From Methylosinus sp. LW4 (GTDB taxonomy: Bacteria; Pseudomonadota; Alphaproteobacteria; Rhizobiales; Beijerinckiaceae): 64,000 bases of DNA. A program made the translations under genes and the position numbers. Where the stretch lies: the NCBI RefSeq assembly GCF_000379125.1, contig NZ_KB900626.1:3048667-3112666 (forward strand), given 5' to 3'. Below the pieces are notes generated by a model. That model was not told the origin of the DNA, ran no database searches, and was given only the letters and a program-made list of their open reading frames with translations. Shown one piece after another: positions 53,205 to 61,111 of this stretch. Within the stretch, counting starts at the first letter, position 1. Every line of letters starts with the position of its first letter.

Positions 53205-54599
53205 ATGTCCTTGAAGGCGAGGCTCGGCTGGCTCATCGCCATCGTCCTCACGGCTATGCTCGCGGTCAATGTGGCGATCATGATCGGCCACGCCGGCCCG
53301 CGCGTGCGCGCCGAAGCGGAGAGCATAGAGCATTTGTCGCACGAGCTGGTCGAGACCGCGCTCGCCAGCGTGCAGGAGACCAAGGACCCCATCCCCTCGC
53401 TGCGCAGGCTGTTCGACAATCTGCGCAATCTGCGCCACATAGAGATAGAGATATTGCCCAATGACGATATCGCGCCGAGCTTCGACTCGAAATTGCGCAA
53501 GGAGATGCAGACCGGCGTGCCGGACTGGTTCGTGAGCCTGTTCGCGCCGACGCCCAAGATCGACATCATTCCCGCACGCATCGGCGACGTTCAATATGGC
53601 AATATCGCCATCATCTTCGATCCGGTGGACGAGCTCGCCGAAATATGGTCGGACCTGCTCTGGCTCGGCGCCATCAGCCTCGCCGTCACATTGCTGATGC
53701 TGGCGCTGGTGCTGACGCTGCTGAGCCGCACGCTCTCGCCATTCGATTCGCTGGGACGCGGCTTGGCGCGGCTCGAAGCGGGCGAGAAGGATGTGCGTCT
53801 CGATCTGCGCGGCGCCTCCGAATTCAGGAATATTTCCCAAAAGCTCAATTCGCTCGCCGCGACGCTCGATCGCGTGACGGAGGAGAATCATTCGCTCATC
53901 GATCGGCTGTTCGCCGTGCAGGATTCCGAGCGCCGCGACATCGCCCGCGATCTGCATGACGAAGCCGGCCCCTGTCTCTTCTCCATCCGCGCCGGCGCCG
54001 CGACGCTCGTCGCCGCCGCCTCGGGAAATTTTCCCGATCCCGAGCTGCTACGGCGCACCTGCGCGAATATAGACGCCGCCGGACAGGCGCTGCAGACCTT
54101 GCTGCGGCGCATGCTCGAGCGGCTGCGCCCGCCGGCGATGAGCGAGCTCGGCCTCGAGACCGCCTTGCGCGGGCTCTTCGCATCCTGGAGCGACAGCCGC
54201 GCCGATGTGCGGTTGTCGCTGCGCATCGCGCATGATCTCTCCTGCCTCGACGAGAAGATCGCGCTGACCGCCTATCGCGTGGTGCAGGAGGCGCTCACCA
54301 ATATTTTCCGCCATTCTTCGGCCGCCAACGCCGAGGCGCGGCTCGAATTCGTCGAGGCTCCGCCCGAGCTCGCCGGCGCCGAGGCGCTGCGCGTTCTCGT
54401 CGAGGACGATGGCGTCGGCCTGCCGGAGGAGCGCAGATTCGGCCTCGGCCTCATCGGCATGAGCGAGCGCGTTCATACGCTCGGCGGCGTGATGCGCATG
54501 GAGCGTCGGCCGGAGGGCGGCACGCGGATAGAGGTGCTGCTGCCGCTGCCCGAGGTGGAGGAGGCCGAGGCGGAAGAGCGCGAGAGCGACGATCTGTAG
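53205..54599 (+). CDS. NarX-type sensor histidine kinase (HK2)
   Basis: Paralogue of HK1, 464 residues, with TM helices at about 8-28 and 151-173 around a periplasmic domain of about 120 residues, then HAMP, then HisKA_3 His251 in RRDIARDLHDEAGPCLFSIR and an ATPase domain (EDDGVGLPEERRFGLGL). The C-terminus adds an acidic tail (EVEEAEAEERESDDL) lacking in HK1. The start ATG 53205 (MSLKARLGWLIAIVL) was chosen; the frame upstream is not kinase-like. It is the first rightward gene before lanM, 93 bases away, so it may regulate the lut set. Confidence 0.92.
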   Translation: MSLKARLGWLIAIVLTAMLAVNVAIMIGHAGPRVRAEAESIEHLSHELVETALASVQETKDPIPSLRRLFDNLRNLRHIEIEILPNDDIAPSFDSKLRKEMQTGVPDWFVSLFAPTPKIDIIPARIGDVQYGNIAIIFDPVDELAEIWSDLLWLGAISLAVTLLMLALVLTLLSRTLSPFDSLGRGLARLEAGEKDVRLDLRGASEFRNISQKLNSLAATLDRVTEENHSLIDRLFAVQDSERRDIARDLHDEAGPCLFSIRAGAATLVAAASGNFPDPELLRRTCANIDAAGQALQTLLRRMLERLRPPAMSELGLETALRGLFASWSDSRADVRLSLRIAHDLSCLDEKIALTAYRVVQEALTNIFRHSSAANAEARLEFVEAPPELAGAEALRVLVEDDGVGLPEERRFGLGLIGMSERVHTLGGVMRMERRPEGGTRIEVLLPLPEVEEAEAEERESDDL

Positions 54600-54692
54600 C
54601 GGAGCCATACACGAAGGTACGCTTTGTGCGATCGGCCGGCTCCGACTATATTGGGAGAATCTCGCGATATTCGTCGGGAAAAGGAGGCAAGA

Positions 54693-55097
54693 ATGACGAC
54701 CAAATTTCACATTATCGCTCTCGGCGCTGGACTTTGCTTCGCATCGGCCATGGTTGCGCAACCGGTTTTCGCCGCGCCTTCGCCGATCAAGAGCTTCGAC
54801 ACGGATAATGACGGCACACTCGATCTCGCCGAGGTGAGCAAGGCGGCCGAGGCCGTCTTCGACAAGCTCGAGAAGGACAATGACGGCACCGTCGACCGCA
54901 AGGAGGTCGGCGCGCGCATCTCCAAGAAAGATTTTGTCGCCGCCGATCCCGACGATGACAAAACGCTCACGAAAGAGGAATATCTCGCCCTCGTCGCCAA
55001 GCTGTTCAAGGCGGCGGACAAGGACGACGAAGGCACGCTCGACGCCAAGGAGCTGAAGTCCAAGGCGGGCCAGGCGCTGCTGAAGCTGATTCGCTGA
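54693..55097 (+). CDS. lanM: Lanmodulin-like periplasmic EF-hand protein
   Basis: Likely periplasmic lanthanide- or calcium-binding protein of 134 residues. A Sec signal ends near ALA/FAA at about 27-28. Four EF loops occur at 36-47, 60-71, 85-96 and 109-120, with spacings of 24, 25 and 24 residues, followed by a 14-residue tail ending ALLKLIR. From memory this equals the layout and tail of Methylorubrum lanmodulin. Key differences: only loop 3 has Pro at position 2 (DPDDDKTLTKEE); loop 2 starts with Glu, and loop 3 lacks Gly6 and Asp9. AAGGAGG precedes ATG 54693. Its neighbours are PQQ/lut genes, which supports lanthanide use. A calcium-binding alternative cannot be excluded. Confidence 0.8.
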   Translation: MTTKFHIIALGAGLCFASAMVAQPVFAAPSPIKSFDTDNDGTLDLAEVSKAAEAVFDKLEKDNDGTVDRKEVGARISKKDFVAADPDDDKTLTKEEYLALVAKLFKAADKDDEGTLDAKELKSKAGQALLKLIR

Positions 55098-55125
55098 GCG
55101 AAAGAAGGAGCGGCCGACTAGCGTC

Positions 55126-56310
55126 ATGATAAAGCGTTGCGTCATCGGGGCGTCGGTCGCCGCCTTTCTCGCCATAATTCCCGCCGCCGCCGAGCCGCTG
55201 CGGGTGAAGCTCGGCGTGCTGCGCCAGCAGCACTCCAGCGAAACATTGTCGATCCTCGACCTGCCGGCCGAGGACGACACTCTGGCCGGCGCGCTGATCG
55301 GCGTCGCCGACGACAACACCACAGGCCGCTTCACCGGCCAGAGCTATGAGGCCGTCGACGAGAAGCTCGCGCCCGGCGACGATGCGGTCGCCGCCGCGCA
55401 AAAGCTGCTCGACCAGGGCGCCGTGGCGATACTCGCCGATCTTTCCGCCGACGATCTTCTGCATGTCGCCGACGCGCTGAAATCACGCGACGCGCTCGTC
55501 CTCAATGTGAGCGCGGCCGACGACAGGCTGCGCGAGGAAGATTGCCGCGCCAATGTCATTCATGTCGCGCCGACGCGCTCCATGCTCACAGACGGGCTGG
55601 CGCAATATCTCGTCTGGAAGCAATGGCGCCGCTGGCTCGTCATCAAAGGCTCGCACCCGGAGGACGAGCTGCTCGCCGCCGCCTATCGCGCCAGCGCGAA
55701 GAAATTCGGCGCCAAGATCGTCGACGAGCGCGTCTATGTCGACACCGAGGGCGGGCGCCGCTCCGATTCCGGCAGCGTGCAGACGCAGCGGCTGATTCCG
55801 CCGCTGACGCAGGGCGCGAATTATGACGTGCTGATCGCCGCGGATGAGAGCGAGGTGTTCGGCAATTATCTGCCCTATCGCACTTTCGATCCGCGGCCGG
55901 TCGCCGGCGCGGCCGGGCTCGTTCCGACGAGCTGGGACGCCTCTCATGAGCAATGGGGCGCGGTGCAGCTGCAAAACCGCTTCCGCGCGCAGTTTCACCG
56001 CGGCATGAACGCGCGCGATCATCAGGCCTGGATCGCCGCGCGCATGATCGGCGAGGCCGTCACCCGCGCCGCCTCCGCCGATCCGAAGGCGCTGCGCGAC
56101 TATCTTTTGGGTCCTGAATTCACCATTGCCGCCTTCAAAGGCGTGCGCCTGTCGCTGCGGCCCTGGAATCGTCAGCTGCGCCAGCCTATCCTGCTCGGCG
56201 ACGGACGCATGATCGTCTCGGTGTCGCCGCAGGACGGCTTCCTGCATCAAACCTCCGAGCTCGACACATTGGGCGTCGACAAGCCCGAAACCAAATGCAG
56301 GCTGAAATGA
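55126..56310 (+). CDS. lutA: Periplasmic binding protein of PQQ-dehydrogenase-associated ABC system (LutA-like)
   Basis: The 394-residue protein has a Sec signal (IGASVAAFLAIIPAAAEP) and a periplasmic-binding fold of the branched-chain amino acid type. It matches the family annotated as substrate-binding protein of the PQQ-dependent alcohol dehydrogenase system: LGVLRQQHSSETLSILDLPA, YLVWKQWRRWLVIKGSHPED, VFGNYLPYRTFDPRPVAGAA and LRPWNRQLRQPILLGDGRMI. In Methylorubrum the related LutA belongs to the lanthanide uptake cluster. Its stop overlaps the next start (ATGA). Symbol inferred by cluster similarity. Confidence 0.85.
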   Translation: MIKRCVIGASVAAFLAIIPAAAEPLRVKLGVLRQQHSSETLSILDLPAEDDTLAGALIGVADDNTTGRFTGQSYEAVDEKLAPGDDAVAAAQKLLDQGAVAILADLSADDLLHVADALKSRDALVLNVSAADDRLREEDCRANVIHVAPTRSMLTDGLAQYLVWKQWRRWLVIKGSHPEDELLAAAYRASAKKFGAKIVDERVYVDTEGGRRSDSGSVQTQRLIPPLTQGANYDVLIAADESEVFGNYLPYRTFDPRPVAGAAGLVPTSWDASHEQWGAVQLQNRFRAQFHRGMNARDHQAWIAARMIGEAVTRAASADPKALRDYLLGPEFTIAAFKGVRLSLRPWNRQLRQPILLGDGRMIVSVSPQDGFLHQTSELDTLGVDKPETKCRLK

Positions 56311-57446
56311 AAACGAAGACGCTGACCAATAACCTTCGTGCGCGACTCCTTCTCCCGCTCGCGGGAGAAGGTGGCCCCACGAAGTGGGGTCGGATGAGGG
56401 TCCATTCGGGACAGCTCGGCGGCTCGCCCTCATCCGTCGCGCATTCGCGCGACGCCTTCTCCCTCGAGTGGGAGAAGGGGAGCGCGCTGGTTCGATCGCT
56501 CGCCCTTCTCGCAATCGTGAGCGCCTCTCCTGCGCAGGCCTTCACCGCCTATGTCAGCAATGAGAAAGGCAATAGCGTCACCATCATCGACACCGACAAG
56601 ATGGAGGCGATCAAGACCATCAAGGTCGGGCGCAGACCGCGCGGCATAGAGATCTCCAAGGATAATTCCGAGGTCTATATCTGCGCCGGCGACGACGACA
56701 CGATTCAGGTGCTCGACACCAAGACGCTCAAGATCACCGGCAATCTGCCCTCCGGCCCCGATCCCGAGCTGATGATATTGAGCCCGGACGGCAAGACCGT
56801 CTACGTGTCCAACGAGAACGACAATCTCGTCACCATGATCGACACCAAGACCAAGCGCCAAGTGGGCGACGTGCCTGTCGGCGTCGAGCCGGAAGGCATG
56901 GCGGTGAGCCCGGACGGACGCATTCTCGTCAACACGTCCGAGACCACCAATATGGCGCATCTCATCGACACGCAGACGAAGCAGATCATCGCCAATGTGC
57001 TGGTCGACGCGCGCCCGCGCTTCGCCGCCTTCAAGCCGGACGCCTCCGAGCTGTGGGTGTCTTCGGAAATCGGCGGCACCGTCGCCGTCATCGATCCGCA
57101 GAGCCATAAGGTGACGCAGAAAATCCGCTTCGAGGTTCCGGGCCTTTCAAAAGAGGCGATCCAGCCGATCGGCATCGCCTTCACCAATGACGGCAAGCGC
57201 GCCTTTGTCGCGCTCGGCCCCGCCAATCGCGTCGCGGTCATCGACACGGCAACGAAGAAAATCGAAAAATATCTGCTCGTCGGGCAGCGCGTCTGGCATC
57301 TCGCCTTCACGCCGGACGAGAAATATCTCCTGACCGCCAATGGCGTCTCCAATGATATTTCCATCGTCGACGCCGCGAGCCTCAAAGTGCTGAAGTCCAT
57401 TCCCGTCGGCGCCTTCCCCTGGGGTATTGCGGTGGCGACGAAGTGA
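56307..57446 (+). CDS. lutD: YVTN beta-propeller protein (LutD-like) with a repeat inserted in its N-terminus
   Basis: Periplasmic seven-bladed propeller of the PQQ-dependent catabolism-associated type. The 379-residue frame from ATG 56307 overlaps the lutA stop. Residues 59-379 carry a signal-like segment (SALVRSLALLAIVSASPAQA) and about seven repeats of the form VYVSNENDNLVTMIDTKT. Residues 15-58 are translated from a family A repeat (PLAGEGG... WEKG) that keeps frame. Without it, MKTKTLTNNLRAR would join SALVRSLALLA as a normal signal peptide. Whether the expanded signal works or translation restarts downstream (for example ATG 56395) is unclear. The ATPase gene overlaps its stop. Confidence 0.85.
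   Translation: MKTKTLTNNLRARLLLPLAGEGGPTKWGRMRVHSGQLGGSPSSVAHSRDAFSLEWEKGSALVRSLALLAIVSASPAQAFTAYVSNEKGNSVTIIDTDKMEAIKTIKVGRRPRGIEISKDNSEVYICAGDDDTIQVLDTKTLKITGNLPSGPDPELMILSPDGKTVYVSNENDNLVTMIDTKTKRQVGDVPVGVEPEGMAVSPDGRILVNTSETTNMAHLIDTQTKQIIANVLVDARPRFAAFKPDASELWVSSEIGGTVAVIDPQSHKVTQKIRFEVPGLSKEAIQPIGIAFTNDGKRAFVALGPANRVAVIDTATKKIEKYLLVGQRVWHLAFTPDEKYLLTANGVSNDISIVDAASLKVLKSIPVGAFPWGIAVATK
56348..56480. repeat. Interspersed palindromic repeat (RIME-like), family A, copy 4, inside lutD
   Basis: Outer hairpins CCTTCTCCCGCTCGCGGGAG and CCTTCTCCCTCGAGTGGGAG, with inner CCCCACGAAGTGGGG, CGGATGAGGG, CCCTCATCCG and CGCGCATTCGCGCG blocks. These are the same modules as in the copy at 52259-52448. 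The element is within one codon of 132 bases, a multiple of three, so the reading frame survives. Confidence 0.88.
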
Positions 57447-58195
57447 GCGACGAACCGCTCGCGCTCGACGTCGCGCATATCGGCCACAGCTATGGCGCGC
57501 GGCGCGCGCTGGACGATGTGAGCTTCTCCGTCGCGGCGGGAAGCTTCACCGTTCTGCTCGGCCTCAATGGCGCCGGCAAGAGCACGCTCTTCTCGCTCAT
57601 CACGCGTCTCTACGCCGCGCGCGAGGGAAAGATCGCGATCTTCGGCCATGATGTCGCGCGCGAGAGCGGCGCGGCGCTGCGCCGGCTCGGCGTCGTCTTC
57701 CAAGCGCGCACGCTCGATCTCGAATTGAGCGTGATGCAGAATTTCATCTATCACGCCGCGCTGCACGGCATCGGCCCCGGCGAGGCGAAGCGACGCGGCG
57801 CCGCGCTGCTGGAGCGCGCCGGCCTCGCCGATCGCGCCAAGGACAAGGCGCGCGATCTCTCCGGCGGGCAAATGCGCCGCGTCGAAATATTGCGCGCGCT
57901 GCTGCACGAGCCACGCCTGCTGCTGCTCGACGAGCCGACCGTCGGCCTCGACATAAAGGCGCGCGCCGATATTCTCGCGCAAGTGCGCGCGCTGGTCGCC
58001 GAGCGCAAGCTCGCCGTGCTGTGGACCACGCATCTCATCGACGAGGTGACGCCGAGCGACGATGTCGTCGTGCTGCATCAAGGCAAGGTTCTGGCCGCCG
58101 ACACATCGGCCAATATCATGGCGGCGACAAGAACCGACAACATCGGCGCCGCCTTCGAGCGCCTGACCGGCGCGAAGGCGCGGGACGCGGCGTGA
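57443..58195 (+). CDS. lutE: ABC transporter ATP-binding protein, PQQ-dehydrogenase-associated (LutE-like)
   Basis: ATPase of 250 residues that pairs with the permease at 58287. Walker A GLNGAGKS is at 40-47, the signature is DLSGGQMRRVEILRAL and Walker B LLLLDEPTVGLD. The GTG start overlaps the propeller stop. The distinctive SVMQNFIYHAALHGIGPGEA after the Q-loop fits the family annotated as ATP-binding subunit of the PQQ-dependent alcohol dehydrogenase system. A family C repeat separates it from the permease gene. Confidence 0.88.
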   Translation: MSDEPLALDVAHIGHSYGARRALDDVSFSVAAGSFTVLLGLNGAGKSTLFSLITRLYAAREGKIAIFGHDVARESGAALRRLGVVFQARTLDLELSVMQNFIYHAALHGIGPGEAKRRGAALLERAGLADRAKDKARDLSGGQMRRVEILRALLHEPRLLLLDEPTVGLDIKARADILAQVRALVAERKLAVLWTTHLIDEVTPSDDVVVLHQGKVLAADTSANIMAATRTDNIGAAFERLTGAKARDAA

Positions 58196-58210
58196 TGCGG
58201 CCCTTGCGAT

Positions 58211-58268
58211 GCGAGCCTGAAGGCTCGCGGGCCGCCTCACGCCATGGACCGCGAGCCTTCAGGCTCGC
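58211..58268. repeat. Dispersed inverted repeat, family C, copy 2
   Basis: Arms 58211-58230 and 58249-58268 are identical in sequence to the two arms at 5261-5316, with an 18-base loop instead of 16. Part of the loop (CATGGA before the second arm) is also shared. It lies in the 91-base gap between lutE and lutF. Confidence 0.85.
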
Positions 58269-58286
58269 TCTCAGAATGGAATTTCT

Positions 58287-59111
58287 ATGATGCGCGAAAC
58301 AAGCGGCTTCACCGCGCGCCAATACGCCATCTGCCTCGCCGGCGTCGTCTGGCGCGAAGCCTTGCGCTTTCTGCATCAGCGAGAGCGCTTCGTCTCCGCG
58401 CTGGTGCGGCCCTTGGTTTGGCTGCTCATCTTCGCGGCGGGCTTTCGCCAGGTGCTCGGCGTCTCCATCATCCCGCCCTATGAAACCTATGTGCTCTACG
58501 AGGTCTATATCACGCCGGGATTGATGGCGATGATCCAGCTGTTCAACGGCATGCAGTCCTCGCTGTCGATGGTCTATGACCGCGAGATGGGCAATATGCG
58601 CACGCTGCTGGTCTCGCCCTTTCCGCGCTGGTATTTGCTCGGCGCCAAGCTTCTCGCCGGCGTCGCCGTGTCGATATTGCAAGTCTACGCCTATCTCTTC
58701 ATCGCCTATTTCTGGGAGATCGAGCCGCCGACGCCGCTCGGCTATCTCACCGTGCTACCGGCGCTCATGCTCGCGGGCTTGATGTTCGGCGCGCTCGGCA
58801 TGCTGCTCTCCTCCGCGATCAAGCAGCTGGAGAATTTCGCGGGCGTGATGAATTTCGTCATCTTTCCGATGTTCTTCGCCTCCTCCGCGCTCTATCCGCT
58901 ATGGCGCGTGCAGGAGTCGAGCCCCGTCCTCTATTGGATTTGCCTCGTCAATCCCTTCACCCATGCGGTGGAGCTGATCCGCTTCGCCTTTTATGAGAAA
59001 ATCTCCTGGGACTCGCTCGCCGCCGTGGCCGGCTACACGAGCTTCTTCTCCGCCGGCGCGCTCATCGCCTATGATCCAGCCAAGGGAATGCTGATGCGCA
59101 AGGGCGGCTGA
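58287..59111 (+). CDS. lutF: ABC transporter permease, PQQ-dehydrogenase-associated (LutF/PedC-like)
   Basis: ABC-2 type permease of 274 residues with about six membrane segments. Motifs include FVSALVRPLVWLLIFAAGFR, YVLYEVYITPGLMAMIQLFN and FASSALYPLWRVQESSPVLY. The family is annotated as an alcohol-related ABC permease (PedC). The ABC-2 fold is more often linked to export, so the direction of transport is not settled. Two adjacent ATGs at 58287 and 58290. The last gene of the rightward lut set; it converges with the nitroreductase gene. Confidence 0.88.
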   Translation: MMRETSGFTARQYAICLAGVVWREALRFLHQRERFVSALVRPLVWLLIFAAGFRQVLGVSIIPPYETYVLYEVYITPGLMAMIQLFNGMQSSLSMVYDREMGNMRTLLVSPFPRWYLLGAKLLAGVAVSILQVYAYLFIAYFWEIEPPTPLGYLTVLPALMLAGLMFGALGMLLSSAIKQLENFAGVMNFVIFPMFFASSALYPLWRVQESSPVLYWICLVNPFTHAVELIRFAFYEKISWDSLAAVAGYTSFFSAGALIAYDPAKGMLMRKGG

Positions 59112-59123
59112 GCCGCCCCGCGC

Positions 59124-59960
59124 TCATTCGGCCGCCTCGAAGACACGCGCGTCGCGACGCGCTGCGACGGTCCCGGGCGTCGTCTCGATCCACTCGACCG
59201 CGACGGGCTTGCGCGTTCGGAACATCTCCGGCGCCGGCAGCGCGTCATCAGCCTCATAGCCGATCAATATGGAAGCGACGATGTCGATCTCCGCGCCGAG
59301 GCCGAGATAGCGTCGAAGATCGCGCTGCACATTGAGATAATTGGATTGGATGCAGGTGGCGAGGCCGCGCGACTGCGCGGCGAGCGTCACCGCATAAGTG
59401 AAATTGGCCAATCCGAAAGTGCGCGTCAAAGCATTGACGCGCACCAGCACAGGCACATTGCGCAGCGATGTGAAAAAGCAGCGCAGCCCTTGCAAAAGGC
59501 CCGGCTCACCCGCCGCGCGCCGCAGCAGCGCGGTGAGCGACAAGCGCACGAGATCGACATATCTGCGCCGGTCCGCGGTGCGATAGACGAGCAGTAGCCG
59601 CGGCGCGCCTCTCACCTCGAAGAAGCGCCGATACATGCCGATCACATAACGCCGCCATTCGTCCGCCGTCGCCGTCCCGCGATCGTCATTGGAAGGAGGA
59701 GTTGCGCCGCCATTGCGCAACACCTGCTCGAGCACCGGAAAGACCGACTCCCATCCCGCGAGCTCGAAACGCGCGATCACATCCTTCGAGGCCTCCTGGC
59801 CGAGCGCGATCACCTTCCAGGCTTGCGTGTTGCCCGGCGACGGAGCCCATGACGCGAGCTCGAATATTTCCGCGAGCAATGCGTCATCGACCGGCGCATC
59901 GCTGTAATGCCGAATGGCTCTTCTTTCGCGCAATCCCCGCTCGAGATCGATCTCGTCCAT
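59124..59960 (-). CDS. Nitroreductase-family flavoprotein
   Basis: FMN-dependent oxidoreductase of 278 residues. The N-terminal RERRAIRHYSDAPVDDALLA and ASWAPSPGNTQAWKVIALG are standard FMN-binding segments, and LAAQSRGLATCIQSNYLNVQ the later one. An insertion of about 100 residues (70-170) lies between them, longer than in simple nitroreductases. Start ATG 59958-59960. It closes the leftward Wzc operon, 50 bases after the crotonase gene. The substrate is unknown. Confidence 0.85.
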   Translation of the reverse strand: MDEIDLERGLRERRAIRHYSDAPVDDALLAEIFELASWAPSPGNTQAWKVIALGQEASKDVIARFELAGWESVFPVLEQVLRNGGATPPSNDDRGTATADEWRRYVIGMYRRFFEVRGAPRLLLVYRTADRRRYVDLVRLSLTALLRRAAGEPGLLQGLRCFFTSLRNVPVLVRVNALTRTFGLANFTYAVTLAAQSRGLATCIQSNYLNVQRDLRRYLGLGAEIDIVASILIGYEADDALPAPEMFRTRKPVAVEWIETTPGTVAARRDARVFEAAE

Positions 59961-60010
59961 GCGCTCACTCCTCCGCTTCCATTGACGCTGCGCTTCCATC
60001 GCCGGCCGCC

Positions 60011-61051
60011 TCAATTCGGCATAGAGACGCGAACGCCCTCGCCGTCGCCCGATTCCTCGCCGGCGCCGATCGCTTTCGAAAAATGGCGATTGAGACGCTT
60101 CGGACGCTGGCGATGCGCCGCGATCGATTCCGCCAAGCGCGCTCCGACGCAAGACGATGCGCGAATGCGCGGCGCGTCGATGATCTCGTGCAGCGCGGGC
60201 GACAGATCGTCCATCTCATCGGCGAAAGCGATATGGGCGAGAATTTGCAGCAGATGCGCTTCCGCGATGTTGCGCGTCTCGCCCGTTCGATCTTCGACCG
60301 TGAAGAAGGCGTCGCCGATGCGCGCCGGGCGACCCTGGAACACCGCCGCCATGCGGTCGATCGCAATTTTTGCGTCGGCGATCCGCTCCGCCGCGGTGAA
60401 GCGCTCTACCCTTTCGCGATCGGCGAGAACCTCGGACAGAAGCACGGGTATCGCATCTGTCACCATGGCGCGCGACATCACGTCCCATCCGATCAGCCCG
60501 GCCATATGGCAGAGCCCGAGGGTGTGATAGGGAACGCCGATCCGCAAATGCGGCATCAATATTTTGACGTCCGATCGCACGCAGACGACCTCGCGGCAGC
60601 TGAGCGCCAATTCGACGCCGGCGCCGACGAGATGGCCTTCGACGCGCGCCGCTGTCGGAACGCTGCGGCCGAGCTCGCGCAGCAGCTGCGTCAGGCGAAC
60701 AAAATAATTGTCCTCGCCCAGCAAATCTTCGCCCGGACTGACGCGCCGCGCCGCAGCCTCGAAATCGTGGAGATTGAGACCTGCGCAAGCGACCGAGCCC
60801 GAGGCCGCATCGAAGGAGATCTGCAAACGATCGAAGGGCAGCTCGTGAAAGCGGCGAAGCGTCTCGTAGAGACTATCGGTTGCCGCTTTCGTCACCGCAT
60901 TGTGGTTCGGCGGATCCGAGACGACGGCGTGAAGCACGCGCTCCCCGACCTTGTAGCGCAGGCCAGGAACATCCGCGAGCCCGAGCATCGCGCGCTTCGC
61001 CTCTTGCTGAAAATTGACGTCGTGCTGCATTTTGAAAGCTCCGATCGGCAT
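60011..61051 (-). CDS. Crotonase-fold protein with a missing catalytic Glu
   Basis: Related to enoyl-CoA hydratase/isomerase, 346 residues. The core EGHLVGAGVELALSC keeps the first catalytic Glu position (Glu147). The second Glu segment reads LMPHLRIGVPYH, with His168 in place of Glu, so ordinary hydratase chemistry is doubtful. The N-terminal ALVSDPPNHNAV-like segment is intact, and there is a long C-terminal extension (residues 260-346) rich in charged residues. Start ATG 61051 or Met8. Similar in outline to RpfF-type enzymes but not convincingly one. It lies in an operon with Wzc and a J-domain protein. Confidence 0.7.
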   Translation of the reverse strand: MPIGAFKMQHDVNFQQEAKRAMLGLADVPGLRYKVGERVLHAVVSDPPNHNAVTKAATDSLYETLRRFHELPFDRLQISFDAASGSVACAGLNLHDFEAAARRVSPGEDLLGEDNYFVRLTQLLRELGRSVPTAARVEGHLVGAGVELALSCREVVCVRSDVKILMPHLRIGVPYHTLGLCHMAGLIGWDVMSRAMVTDAIPVLLSEVLADRERVERFTAAERIADAKIAIDRMAAVFQGRPARIGDAFFTVEDRTGETRNIAEAHLLQILAHIAFADEMDDLSPALHEIIDAPRIRASSCVGARLAESIAAHRQRPKRLNRHFSKAIGAGEESGDGEGVRVSMPN

Positions 61052-61111
61052 GAAATCGCGCCCGTCGAAACGGACGCGTGATAGACGAATTTTCGGTTGC
61101 GCCGAGCGCGC

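Noticed and set aside
60011..61051. RpfF (diffusible signal factor synthase)
   Set aside because: The crotonase core fits, but the second catalytic Glu required in RpfF is replaced by His and no RpfG/RpfC genes are adjacent.
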